Assembly (NCBI RefSeq): GCF_049844995.1
Contig: NZ_JBNCMC010000008.1
Location: 46,310-110,309 of the forward strand
Direction of reading: 5' to 3'
Length of the DNA: 64,000 bases
Origin: Luteimicrobium sp049844995
GTDB taxonomy: Bacteria > Actinomycetota > Actinomycetes > Actinomycetales > Cellulomonadaceae
A program made the translations under genes and the position numbers. The notes under the pieces were generated by a model, which ran no database searches, had not been told where the DNA came from, and saw only the letters and a list, made by a program, of their open reading frames with translations. Shown piece after piece: positions 24,938 through 33,407 of this stretch. Numbering within the stretch: position 1 is the stretch's first letter; the number at the start of each line of letters is the position of its first letter.

Positions 24938-25372
24938 ATGCGCATCCGAGTGGCCGCCTACGCCGTGATCCTCGACACCGACGGCCGCCAGCTCCTGTCC
25001 CACTGGAACCAGGGCGACGGCTTCTCCGGCTGGACGCTCCCCGGCGGCGGGCTCGAGTTCGGCGAGCACCCGTCCGAGGCCGCGGCCCGCGAGGTGCGCG
25101 AGGAGACCGGGTACGACGTGGAGGTCGGCCACCTGCTCGGGATCGACTCGGAGGTGATCCCGTCCGACCGCCTCGTCGACCCCGCGGGCGGCCCCGAGCA
25201 GGCGCTCCGGGTCTTCTACCGCGCGGCCGTCGTCGGCGGCACGCTCACGCGCGAGACCGACGGCTCGACCGACGACGCGGCCTGGTTCACGCGCGCCGAG
25301 GTCGACGCCCTCGAGCGCGTCCCCTTGGTCGACCACGCCCGAGGCCTCGCGGGCCCGCTGCCGGTCCCGTGA
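24938..25372 (+). CDS. Nudix hydrolase
   Basis: A 144-residue Nudix enzyme that would hydrolyse a nucleoside diphosphate linked to another moiety. The Nudix box is intact: GGGLEFGEHPSEAAAREV followed by REETGYDVEV, supplying the Mg2+-binding Glu residues. The ATG at 24938 lies 7 nt after a CACGAT hexamer and is likely leaderless; an ATG nine bases earlier is the alternative. Its stop overlaps the GTG of a lipoprotein gene. The substrate cannot be predicted. Confidence 0.9.
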   Translation: MRIRVAAYAVILDTDGRQLLSHWNQGDGFSGWTLPGGGLEFGEHPSEAAAREVREETGYDVEVGHLLGIDSEVIPSDRLVDPAGGPEQALRVFYRAAVVGGTLTRETDGSTDDAAWFTRAEVDALERVPLVDHARGLAGPLPVP

Positions 25373-26130
25373 GACGGGCTCTGTCGGCGTTCGGCCTGGC
25401 CGCGCTGCTCGCGCTCGCCGCGTGCACCGGCCCGACGACGTCACCCACCACCGCGACGACCTCGCCGACATCCGGCTCGCCCGGGCCGAGCGCCGACCGT
25501 CCAGCCGGCGACACCCCGACCTCCGCCCCCGCGACGGTGCACCTGACCGGCCCCGCCGGTGCGGCGGCGCTGACGGTCGAGGCCCCGGCGGGCGCCCGCG
25601 TGACGACCACCCCCGCCGCTCCGGGCTCGACGCGCGTGACGGTCAGCGGGCTCGCGCGCGGGAGCGACGTCGTCGTGCGGGCGACCGCTCCCGACGGCGC
25701 GAGCCTGCGCGACGAGCTGGACGGGACGATCGTCGTCGAGGCCGCGGGCGGCGCCGCGCTCGGTGGTCTCGCCCGGCCGGGCGAGACCGCCGAGGTCGAG
25801 CGCGGCCGCGTGGTCCTGTCCGCGTCGGGGACCGTGACGCTCTGGGTCGGGGCCGGCACGCCGCGCTCCGCCGCCTGGGGCACGCACGACGGCGGCCGGT
25901 CGCTCGCCGTCGACCCGAACCCGTGGGCGCGCGCCGCGGGGCTGGCGGGGGGCGAGGCGACGTGGTCGGCGCTCGTCGTCGACCACCCGGACGCGAACAG
26001 GCCCGGCATGCACGACCAGCTGGTCTGCCACGCCCTCGGCGCCCCCGACAAGGCGACGTGGAACCTCGAGCCCTGGCGCCCCGACGTCGGGCTGGTCGCG
26101 ACGCTCGCGGCCCGGTGCAACCCGAGCTGA
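25369..26130 (+). CDS. DUF2599 domain lipoprotein
   Basis: A 253-residue predicted surface lipoprotein. The signal peptide ends with lipobox LALAAC and lipid-carrying Cys19, followed by a Thr/Ser/Pro-rich linker (20-55). After a beta-rich middle, the C-terminal DUF2599 module (about 165-253) shows MHDQLVCHALGAPDKATWNL and the closing ARCNP, with two cysteines that could pair. Function is unknown. It is translationally coupled to the Nudix gene (GTG overlaps TGA) and convergent with the following regulator. Confidence 0.83.
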   Translation: MRRALSAFGLAALLALAACTGPTTSPTTATTSPTSGSPGPSADRPAGDTPTSAPATVHLTGPAGAAALTVEAPAGARVTTTPAAPGSTRVTVSGLARGSDVVVRATAPDGASLRDELDGTIVVEAAGGAALGGLARPGETAEVERGRVVLSASGTVTLWVGAGTPRSAAWGTHDGGRSLAVDPNPWARAAGLAGGEATWSALVVDHPDANRPGMHDQLVCHALGAPDKATWNLEPWRPDVGLVATLAARCNPS

Positions 26131-26136
26131 GCGGGG

Positions 26137-27141
26137 CTACACCCAGCCGTGCCGGACGGCGTACCCGCCGAGCTGGATCCGGGTCGTCGCGCCGACCGCG
26201 TCCATGAGCGCGCGGAGCCGGCGCTGCACCGTGCGAGGCGACGCGCCGAGCTGGCTCGCCATCGCTGCGTCCGTCAGGCCGGCGAGCATGAGCTGGAGGA
26301 GCTGCACGTCGCTGCCGTCGAGCTCCCCGTCGCGCGGCATGTACGGGCGCGCCGAGCGCCACATCGCGTCGAACAGCGCCTGCGCGAGCCCGGCGAGCGG
26401 GCCGTGCAGCACCACCGCGGACGCCGGCGCGACCTTGACGAGCGCGATCTCGCCGTCGGCCACCATGACCTTGGGCAGCCGCTCGGAGACCACCCGGACC
26501 TGCTGGCCGGCCTCGACCCAGTCGTCGAGCTTCTGCAGGGCTCCGGGCTCGCGCAGGTAGTCCGGGTCGACGACCAGCCGGTAGGCGAGGTCGGCGCGGA
26601 TGCCCTGCTCGTCGCGCACAGGGTCCCCCGCCGCTGTCCCGTCGTCGACCGGCCCCGGCTCCTCCGCGGGTGGCTCCCAGGCCGGGTCGAGCGTCGCGGA
26701 CACAGGGACCACGGTGTTGGACCCGGTCTGGAAGGCGCACAGCGTGTGCCGCGCGGCCCGCTCGATCTGAGCGAGCCGCACGCCCTGGGTGCGGCCCTCC
26801 ACGATCTCGACGAGCTCGCCCGCGGCCTGCGGCGACCGCTCGCGGTGGAAGGTCTCGACGAGGTCGGCGAGCTGCTCCTCGGCCCGGCGCAGCCGCTCCC
26901 GCTCCCGGGCGAGCTCCGGCCCGAGCACGAGCTCGGGCGGGGTCGCGGCCCAGCGCCCCTCGCGCCCCGACCGCACCACGAGGCCGCGCGAGGCGAGCCG
27001 CTCCAGCGAGGCGTCGACGTCGTCGGCGGGACGCCCGAGCACCTCCGCCGCCGCGCGCGCCGTCGTGCCCGAGCCCGCCATCGCGACGCGGTAGACGGCC
27101 TCGTCGTGGGCGTCGTCGTCGGTCCCGAGTCCTGGCAGCAC
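26137..27141 (-). CDS. TrmB/LuxR-type HTH transcriptional regulator
   Basis: A 334-residue regulator. An N-terminal winged helix of TrmB type (about 10-65, with AAAEVLGRPADDVDASLERL) is followed by a coiled segment and a sensor domain with a phospholipase-D-like fold. A C-terminal LuxR-like HTH closes it (about 275-330; LTDAAMASQLGASPRTVQRR). Such proteins commonly sit beside secreted subtilases in streptomycetes and relatives. It is divergent from one here. The GTG follows GATAAT by 7 nt, so the transcript is probably leaderless, and a palindrome lies at its -35 position. Confidence 0.86.
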   Translation of the reverse strand: MLPGLGTDDDAHDEAVYRVAMAGSGTTARAAAEVLGRPADDVDASLERLASRGLVVRSGREGRWAATPPELVLGPELARERERLRRAEEQLADLVETFHRERSPQAAGELVEIVEGRTQGVRLAQIERAARHTLCAFQTGSNTVVPVSATLDPAWEPPAEEPGPVDDGTAAGDPVRDEQGIRADLAYRLVVDPDYLREPGALQKLDDWVEAGQQVRVVSERLPKVMVADGEIALVKVAPASAVVLHGPLAGLAQALFDAMWRSARPYMPRDGELDGSDVQLLQLMLAGLTDAAMASQLGASPRTVQRRLRALMDAVGATTRIQLGGYAVRHGWV

Positions 27142-27148
27142 GCTGGCG

Positions 27149-27179
27149 ATTATCCGCCATGTCGCCTGGTCGCCAGGCG
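27149..27179 (-). promoter_or_regulatory. Leaderless promoter and palindromic operator of the HTH gene
   Basis: On the minus strand GATAAT (27154-27149) lies 7 nt before the GTG. A 17-bp inverted repeat (7-nt arms CGCCTGG/CCAGGCG, 3-nt centre) at 27163-27179 covers the -35 area. It lies 58 nt before the divergent protease gene, so one regulator site could serve both. Confidence 0.55.
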
Positions 27180-27236
27180 GTTTCCCTCCCGCGGGTCTCT
27201 CCGCTCCGCCACAGTGAGGCCACCGAAGGGAGCACC

Positions 27237-30200
27237 ATGACCACCCACCACAGACGCGCGCGCGGCGCCGCCGCGGCGCTCGCCGCCGCGGCGTTGATCG
27301 CGACCACGGCCGCCACGGCCGCGACCGCCGCGGACACCGACGGCACCTCGACGACCGGCGCCGAGAACGCGACGCCCACCCCGACGGCGCCCCGCACCGG
27401 GACCGACGCGGCGTTCACGCTCGTGACGGGCGACGTCGTCCGGGCGCGCATCGCCGCGGACGGCACCGTCGGCGACGCCCGGATCGTGTCCGACGACCCG
27501 GACCGCATCGTCAGCACCTGGATCTCGGGCGGCGACACGTACGTCATCCCGGCCGCGGCGCAACCGCTCATCGACGCGGGCACGCTCGACGAGCGCCTGT
27601 TCGACGTCTCGCTGCTGTGGCGCGACGGCTACGACGACGCCTCGACGCCCACGCTGCCCGTCATCGTCGAGTACGCCGGGTCCGCGAGCGCGCGGTCCGC
27701 CGTGCGGGGCGCCACCACGACGACCGCGCTGCCCGCCATCGACGGCGCCGCCGTCGCGATCGACAAGGACCGCGCGACCGCGGCGTGGGCGGGCCTCGCG
27801 CCCGCTCAGCCCGGCGCGACGTCCCGCGCGGCGAGCACGGGCGTCGAGAAGCTCTGGCTCGACGCGAAGGTGCACGGCTCCGCCGTCACGGACCTGGCCC
27901 CGACCGTGCCGCTGACCGGCGCGGGGACCGCCCACGACCTCGGCTACGACGGCGCCGGCGTCAAGGTCGCCGTGCTCGACACGGGCTACGACCAGCAGCA
28001 CCCCGACCTCGCAGGGCAGGTCGCCGCGAGCAAGACGTTCGTGACGTCGTCGGGCGCGACCATCCAGGACGGCAACGGGCACGGCACGCACACGGCGTCG
28101 ACGATCGCGGGCACGGGCGCCGCGAGCGACGGCCGGTACGCGGGCATGGCGCCCGGCGCGCAGCTGCTCGTCGGCAAGGTCCTCGGCGACGACGGTTCGG
28201 GCCAGACGTCCTGGATCCTCGCCGGCATGCAGTGGGCCGTGGACAGCGGCGCGAAGGTCGTGTCGATGTCGCTCGGCGACAGCTCGGCGACCGCGTGCAC
28301 AGGCCCGGACGTCGACCTCGTCCAGGCGCTGTCCGACAAGGCGCTCTTCGTGATCGCCGCGGGGAACGAGGGTCTGCGCGGGCAGGTCTCGACCCCCGGC
28401 TGCGCCCCCGACGCCCTGACCGTCGGCGCGCTCGACCGCGACGACAAGACGGCCGCGTTCTCGAGCCGCGGGCCGGCCGTCGGCAGCTCGGCCTCGAAGC
28501 CGGACATCGCGTCGCAGGGCGTCCAGGTCGTGGCCGCGCGCGCGGGCGGTGGGACGGACCTGCCGTACGTCGCGGAGTCGGGCACGTCCATGGCGACGCC
28601 GCACGTCGCCGGCGGAGCGGCGCTCGTGTTCGAGGAGCACCCCGACTGGTCGCCCGAGCAGGTCAAGGACGTGCTCACCTCGTCCGCCGACGCCACCACG
28701 ACACCCGTCCTCGAGCAGGGCGCGGGCCCGCTCGACGTGGGCCGCGCCGTCCAGCAGCCCGTCTGGGCCGCGCCAAGCACGCAGCTCGCGTCGTTCCGCT
28801 ACCCCGAGGCCGGGCAGGACCCGGTCACGAAGACCCTGACGCTGCACAGCACGAGCGACCGCGACGTGACGCTCGACCTCTCGCTGCAGCTCTACGGCGA
28901 CGGCGGCGACGCCGACCTGCCGAGGGGCGCGGTGTCGTTCACGGACCCCGTGCACCCCGGCCAGGGCAACCTGGGCAAGGGCCGCGTCGTCGTGCCCGCG
29001 GGCGGCACGGTCGACGTCCCGCTGACGATCGACCCGACCGCCAAGGTCCACGCCGACGACTACGGCACGGTCACGGGCCGCCTCGTCGGCGCGGACGCCC
29101 ACGGCGTCCGGCTCACCGTCCCGTTCTCCTACTCCCTCCAGGGCCCGACGGCGCAGGTCACCGTCGTGACGAAGGACCGGCGGGGCGCCGCGCCCGACTC
29201 GTTCTCCTCGTTCCAGGTGCTCGACCTGCACGGGGGCGTGGGCGCGAGCTACGCCGTCGGCACCGGCACCAAGACGTTCACGATGCCCGTCGGCTCGTAC
29301 GACTTCTCGGGCGTGATCCTCACGCGCGACACCGCCGACGACCACGGCCAGGTCGACTCCGTGACCCAGGTGTTCGAGCACGCGGTGAAGGTCTCGGGCG
29401 ACACGACCGTCGTCCTCGACGCGCGCGACGCCCGCGAGCTGAGCTGGAAGACGGACAAGCCGACCGAGGCGCAGGGCTACTCGATCGGCTTCACGGAGGG
29501 CTTCGCGTCCGACGGGACCTTCAAGACGGGCCTGCTCACGACCGTCCCCGCTTACGTGAAGCACCTGTACACCACCGCCACGAAGGCGGACGACCGGTTC
29601 ACGTTCGAGGCCACGGCCCGGCTCGCCGCACCCCGGCTGACCCTGACGTCGTCGGGCGGGCACACGGTCGACGACCTGCCGGTGAGCTTCGCGCCCGAGT
29701 TCGGCGGGACGTCGTCCGCGCCGCTCGTCGACGTCGGTCCGGGCACGGACGCGAACCTGGCCGCGGCGGACGTCGCGGGCAAGATCGTGCTGGTCGACGC
29801 GGCCTCCGTGAACGCCGGCGGGAACAGCCTGTCGTGGGACCGCGCGCTCAAGGGCCGCGGCGCCGTGGGCCTCATCGCCTACTCGTCCGCGGCAAAGGGC
29901 CGCATCGTGACGTCGGGCACCGGAGTCTCGCTCCCCATGGTGACCATCACGGCCGACGACGCCGCCGCGCTCAAGACGGAGCTCGCCGCCGGGCCCGTGA
30001 CGATGCACTGGGCGGGGCAGCCGGTCTCGACCAGCCCGTACGTGTACAACGTGGCGACGGTGACGCAGGGCAAGGTCCCGACGGGCGTGCAGCGCGTGCA
30101 CGACAAGGACCTCGCGACCGTGCCCACGCAGTACTACACGCAGGGCCTCGACTCGAGCCTGAACTACCTCGACCTCGGCCTCGAGCTGCCGGGGGTGTCG

Positions 30201-31355
30201 TCGGTCTACGCGAGCGGGTCGATGCTGCCCGTGCGGGGTCCGCTCGACCGGACCGAGTACTACACGGCGTCGTCGGACGTCCACTGGACGACCGTCGTCC
30301 GGATGACGCCGAACCTGGCGAGCGCCGCGTCGTACGACGGGCCGCGGACCTACACCCCGGGCTCGACGAGCCCGACGTCGTGGTTCCGCACGCCCACGGG
30401 CGCGTCGGGGAACACCAACGACGTGCCGGTCGCGTGGCGCGAGCTCAACGGGCTCTCGCTCACGGTGCCGACCTGGGGCGACGCCGCAGGGCACGACTCG
30501 ACGGCGCTCGCCAACGCGGACTCCGCGTTCTACAAGGTGTCGGTGGACGGCGCCGCGGCGATCCCCGTGGGCGGGGTCTACGCGGTCCCCGCCGCGTCGT
30601 CGACGGTGCACCTGCAGCAGCAGTTCACCCGACGTTCGACGCTCGCCACGCTGCTCGGCCTCGCGTACACGACGGACTGGACGTTCACCACGGACCGGTC
30701 CCGGCAGGGCGCGCAGTCGCTGCTCATCCCGCAGGTCGACGTCGACACCGACCTCACGGGCCGTGTCCCGGCGGGCAGCGACGCGCACGTGGTGCTCGGC
30801 GCGAGCGACGACGAGACCGCCACGCCGGCCGACGTCACCGCGGCGACGCTCGAGTACGCGACCGGTCCCGCGACCACGACCACGACCGTCACGGGCTGGA
30901 CGTCGGCGCCGCTCACGCGCGACGCGCAGGGGCGCTGGACGGCGACGATCCCGAACGACGTCCCGACCGGGACGTTCGTCCACCTGCGGGTCTCGCTGAC
31001 CGACGCGCACGGGTCGCACGTCGAGCAGACGATGGTCCGCGTCTACCAGGTCGGGGGCCGGATCGACCTCGGCGTCTCCGCCCGGTCGCAGTGCGTGAAC
31101 GGCCACGCGGCGGTCGCCGTCTACGCCGCCAACCGGGGCGACGTCGCGGCCGACGTCACGCTGTCCACGCCGTTCGGGAGCGCCACCGTGGCGGGCGTCC
31201 CGTCCGGCAAGGCGGCGTACCACCTGTTCGACACCGGGTCGGCGCGGCTCCGCGCGGGTGGCACCGCCGACGTCGTCGGGAAGGGGCACGTCGGGACCCT
31301 CGACGTCACGACGCCCTACCGGGCCGCCTACGACGCGGTGAGCTGCAAGGGCTGA
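27237..31355 (+). CDS. Large secreted S8 (subtilisin-like) serine protease
   Basis: A 1372-residue secreted protease. The signal peptide is Ala-rich (about 1-31), and a propeptide extends to about 235. The subtilase domain holds the triad Asp248 (VAVLDTGYD), His282 (GNGHGTHTAS) and Ser451 (GTSMATPHVAG), with oxyanion Asn in AAGNEG. A protease-associated (PA) domain lies at about 829-926 (VAGKIVLVDAA). Long beta-rich C-terminal domains end at VSCKG, and no sortase motif is seen. It probably degrades extracellular protein. ATG has GAAGGGAG four bases upstream. The adjacent TrmB-like gene is a likely regulator. Confidence 0.95.
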   Translation: MTTHHRRARGAAAALAAAALIATTAATAATAADTDGTSTTGAENATPTPTAPRTGTDAAFTLVTGDVVRARIAADGTVGDARIVSDDPDRIVSTWISGGDTYVIPAAAQPLIDAGTLDERLFDVSLLWRDGYDDASTPTLPVIVEYAGSASARSAVRGATTTTALPAIDGAAVAIDKDRATAAWAGLAPAQPGATSRAASTGVEKLWLDAKVHGSAVTDLAPTVPLTGAGTAHDLGYDGAGVKVAVLDTGYDQQHPDLAGQVAASKTFVTSSGATIQDGNGHGTHTASTIAGTGAASDGRYAGMAPGAQLLVGKVLGDDGSGQTSWILAGMQWAVDSGAKVVSMSLGDSSATACTGPDVDLVQALSDKALFVIAAGNEGLRGQVSTPGCAPDALTVGALDRDDKTAAFSSRGPAVGSSASKPDIASQGVQVVAARAGGGTDLPYVAESGTSMATPHVAGGAALVFEEHPDWSPEQVKDVLTSSADATTTPVLEQGAGPLDVGRAVQQPVWAAPSTQLASFRYPEAGQDPVTKTLTLHSTSDRDVTLDLSLQLYGDGGDADLPRGAVSFTDPVHPGQGNLGKGRVVVPAGGTVDVPLTIDPTAKVHADDYGTVTGRLVGADAHGVRLTVPFSYSLQGPTAQVTVVTKDRRGAAPDSFSSFQVLDLHGGVGASYAVGTGTKTFTMPVGSYDFSGVILTRDTADDHGQVDSVTQVFEHAVKVSGDTTVVLDARDARELSWKTDKPTEAQGYSIGFTEGFASDGTFKTGLLTTVPAYVKHLYTTATKADDRFTFEATARLAAPRLTLTSSGGHTVDDLPVSFAPEFGGTSSAPLVDVGPGTDANLAAADVAGKIVLVDAASVNAGGNSLSWDRALKGRGAVGLIAYSSAAKGRIVTSGTGVSLPMVTITADDAAALKTELAAGPVTMHWAGQPVSTSPYVYNVATVTQGKVPTGVQRVHDKDLATVPTQYYTQGLDSSLNYLDLGLELPGVSSVYASGSMLPVRGPLDRTEYYTASSDVHWTTVVRMTPNLASAASYDGPRTYTPGSTSPTSWFRTPTGASGNTNDVPVAWRELNGLSLTVPTWGDAAGHDSTALANADSAFYKVSVDGAAAIPVGGVYAVPAASSTVHLQQQFTRRSTLATLLGLAYTTDWTFTTDRSRQGAQSLLIPQVDVDTDLTGRVPAGSDAHVVLGASDDETATPADVTAATLEYATGPATTTTTVTGWTSAPLTRDAQGRWTATIPNDVPTGTFVHLRVSLTDAHGSHVEQTMVRVYQVGGRIDLGVSARSQCVNGHAAVAVYAANRGDVAADVTLSTPFGSATVAGVPSGKAAYHLFDTGSARLRAGGTADVVGKGHVGTLDVTTPYRAAYDAVSCKG

Positions 31356-31371
31356 CGGGGTCGTCCGACGG

Positions 31372-32304
31372 CTACGCCACCGAGACCTGCGGGCCCGTCT
31401 GCGTGCGCACCCGCGCACCCAGGCGGGCCCGCAGGTGTGTGACGGCCGGCGACTCCCCCATCGAGGCGCGCCACACGAGCCCGACCGTCCGCACGGGAAC
31501 CGGGTCGACGACCGGGACGGCGACGACGCCGTCGGGGAGCGCGCCGCGGCCCAGGCGGGGCACGAGCGAGACCGCCGCCCCGGCCTCGACCAGCGCGACG
31601 TGCGACGCGAACTCCGACGCCCAGTAGCGGATCCGGGGCTGTCTGGGCTGGTCGCCGAACATCCGCAGGAACCAGGCGTAGCAGATCGAGTCCTCGAAGG
31701 TGGACGCCCATGGCTCGTCGAGCAGGTCGGCGGGCGTGACGCTGTCCCGGGCCGCGAGGCGGTGGCCCGCCGGGACGAGGAGGTCGGCGACGTCCTCCCC
31801 GAGCTCCTCGTAGCGGACGTGGAGCGGCACCTGCAGGCCGATGCCGCGCCACGCGTGCACGACGCCGAGGTCCGCGCCACCCGCCGCGACCTGCGCGACC
31901 GCGTCCCACGGGTCGTGCTCGGTCACGACCACGTCGAGGCCCGGAGCCTCGGCCGCGAGCGCGGGCACGAGCGGCGCCACGAGCCCGCGCACCGCCGTCG
32001 AGAACGCCACCACGCGGACCTGGCCGGTGGGGGTCGGCGACCCGCCGGCCGACCTCGCGCGGGCCGCGACGCGCTCGACGTCGCGCAGCAGCTCGCCGCC
32101 GTCCTCGACGAGCCGCCGACCGTGCAGGGTCAGCGTCACGCCCCGGCCGACGCGCTCGAGCAGCGGCACGCCCAGCGTCCGCTCGAGCCGCTTGACCTGC
32201 TGCGACACCGCCGACGGCGTGTACCCGAGGTCGGCGGCCGCCGCGCCCACGGTGCCCGTGCGGTCAACGGCGACGAGCGCCTCGATCCCCGCGAGGTCGA
32301 TCAT
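31372..32304 (-). CDS. LysR-family transcriptional regulator
   Basis: A 310-residue LTTR. The N-terminal HTH contains ALVAVDRTGTVGAAAADLGYT, quoted as TVGAAAADLGYTPSAVSQQV, and LERTLGVPLLERVGRGVTLT. The effector domain (about 90-300) begins GQVRVVAFSTA. It is divergent from an EamA transporter across an 89-bp gap and probably controls it in response to that transporter's substrate. ATG at 32304 has GGGAG six bases upstream; a GTG at 32343 would add 13 unconserved residues. Confidence 0.92.
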   Translation of the reverse strand: MIDLAGIEALVAVDRTGTVGAAAADLGYTPSAVSQQVKRLERTLGVPLLERVGRGVTLTLHGRRLVEDGGELLRDVERVAARARSAGGSPTPTGQVRVVAFSTAVRGLVAPLVPALAAEAPGLDVVVTEHDPWDAVAQVAAGGADLGVVHAWRGIGLQVPLHVRYEELGEDVADLLVPAGHRLAARDSVTPADLLDEPWASTFEDSICYAWFLRMFGDQPRQPRIRYWASEFASHVALVEAGAAVSLVPRLGRGALPDGVVAVPVVDPVPVRTVGLVWRASMGESPAVTHLRARLGARVRTQTGPQVSVA

Positions 32305-32357
32305 CCCGAGCTCCCATCGTCCAGCGCTGCTGCACGAATTCAAGCACGAACGTGTGA

Positions 32358-32374
32358 TGGACCTTCACGGTCCA
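32358..32374. promoter_or_regulatory. Palindrome in the LysR-EamA intergenic region
   Basis: TGGACC, 5 nt, GGTCCA form a perfect inverted repeat 20 nt upstream of the EamA start codon, and a smaller CACG-AA-CGTG lies next to it. It is a candidate LysR site, but the T-N11-A core is not certain. Confidence 0.4.
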
Positions 32375-32393
32375 CGGGCGTCAGACTCGACCC

Positions 32394-33374
32394 GTGCCCC
32401 TCTCCCCCAGCGCCCGCGCCGCCGGGCTCCCGCCCCGCGCCGCCGCGCTCGCCGTGCTCGTCGCCGTGATCTGGGGCGTGAACTTCGTCGTGATCGACGA
32501 GGGCCTCGGCGACGTGCCGCCCACGCTCTTCGCCGCCGTGCGCTTCACGCTCGTCGTGGTGCCCGCCGTGTTCTTCGTCCCGCGCCCGGCCGCGAGGTGG
32601 CGCGACGTCGCGGTCGTCGGCGCGTGCATGAGCCTCGGCCAGTTCGGGCTCCTCTACACGGCGCTCGCGGCGGGCATGCCCGCGGGACTGGCGTCGCTGG
32701 TGCTGCAGGCGCAGGTCGTCCTGACCGTGCTCTTCGCGTCGCTGGCGCTGCGCGAGACCCCGACCCGGGCCCAGCTCGTCGGCGTGCTCGTCGGGGCTGC
32801 CGGGCTCGTCGTCGTCGGGCTCGCCCTGGGCGCGCGGACGCCGCTCGCCGCGTTCGCACTGACGCTCGCCGCCGCCGCGTCGTGGGCCGTCGGGAACGTC
32901 GTCTCGCGCCGGATCGGCTCCGCGAGCGCGGCCGCGGGCACGGCCCGAGCGGCCTCGGGCCTCTCGCTCACCGTGTGGTCCGCCGTCGTCGTGCCCGTAC
33001 CGCTCCTCGCCCTGTCGCTCGTGCTCGACGGGCCGGGCGCCGTCGGGCACGCGCTCGCGCACCCGACGCTCGCCGCCGCGCTCTCGACCGCGTACACGGT
33101 CTACCTGGCGAGCCTGGTCGGCTACGGGATCTGGAACTCGCTGCTCGCGCGCTACCCCGCGTCGGCGGTCGTCCCGTTCACGATGCTGGTGCCCGTCGTC
33201 GGGGCCGCGACGGCCTGGCTCGTGCTCGGCGAGGTGCCGAACGCGGGACAGGTCGTGGGCGGCGTGCTGCTCCTCGTGGGCGTGGCGATCACGACCGGGG
33301 TGCTGAGGCTCCGCGCCCGACGCCGCCGCCTCCCCCGCGAAGCAGACCGGCCGCCCGCCTACCTCGCGAAGTAG
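32394..33374 (+). CDS. EamA/DMT-family transporter
   Basis: A 326-residue ten-helix membrane protein with two EamA repeats. The first contains VIWGVNFVVIDEGL and LVLQAQVVLTVLFA; the second contains ASWAVGNVVSRR and PASAVVPFTMLVPVVGAATAW. It resembles the YdcZ/RhaT/EamA exporters for amino acids or metabolites (for example the O-acetylserine exporter). It is divergent from a LysR gene. The GTG follows CAGACT by 6 nt and lacks a Shine-Dalgarno. Substrate unknown. Confidence 0.9.
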   Translation: MPLSPSARAAGLPPRAAALAVLVAVIWGVNFVVIDEGLGDVPPTLFAAVRFTLVVVPAVFFVPRPAARWRDVAVVGACMSLGQFGLLYTALAAGMPAGLASLVLQAQVVLTVLFASLALRETPTRAQLVGVLVGAAGLVVVGLALGARTPLAAFALTLAAAASWAVGNVVSRRIGSASAAAGTARAASGLSLTVWSAVVVPVPLLALSLVLDGPGAVGHALAHPTLAAALSTAYTVYLASLVGYGIWNSLLARYPASAVVPFTMLVPVVGAATAWLVLGEVPNAGQVVGGVLLLVGVAITTGVLRLRARRRRLPREADRPPAYLAK

Positions 33375-33387
33375 CGAAACGCGCTAC
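33371..33387. terminator. Small hairpin in the EamA / acyl-CoA dehydrogenase gap
   Basis: GTAGCG, 5 nt, CGCTAC form a stem that includes the EamA stop codon and lies between convergent genes. Six base pairs and no T-tract make it a weak terminator candidate. Confidence 0.35.
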
Positions 33388-33407
33388 CTCGTGGACGGGT
33401 CAGCCCT

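Noticed and set aside
27150..31880. A 1576-codon open frame antisense to the subtilase gene
   Set aside because: It has Arg/Asp/Val-rich low-complexity content, no domain, and mirrors a well-identified protease. Long antisense frames are a by-product of very high G+C.
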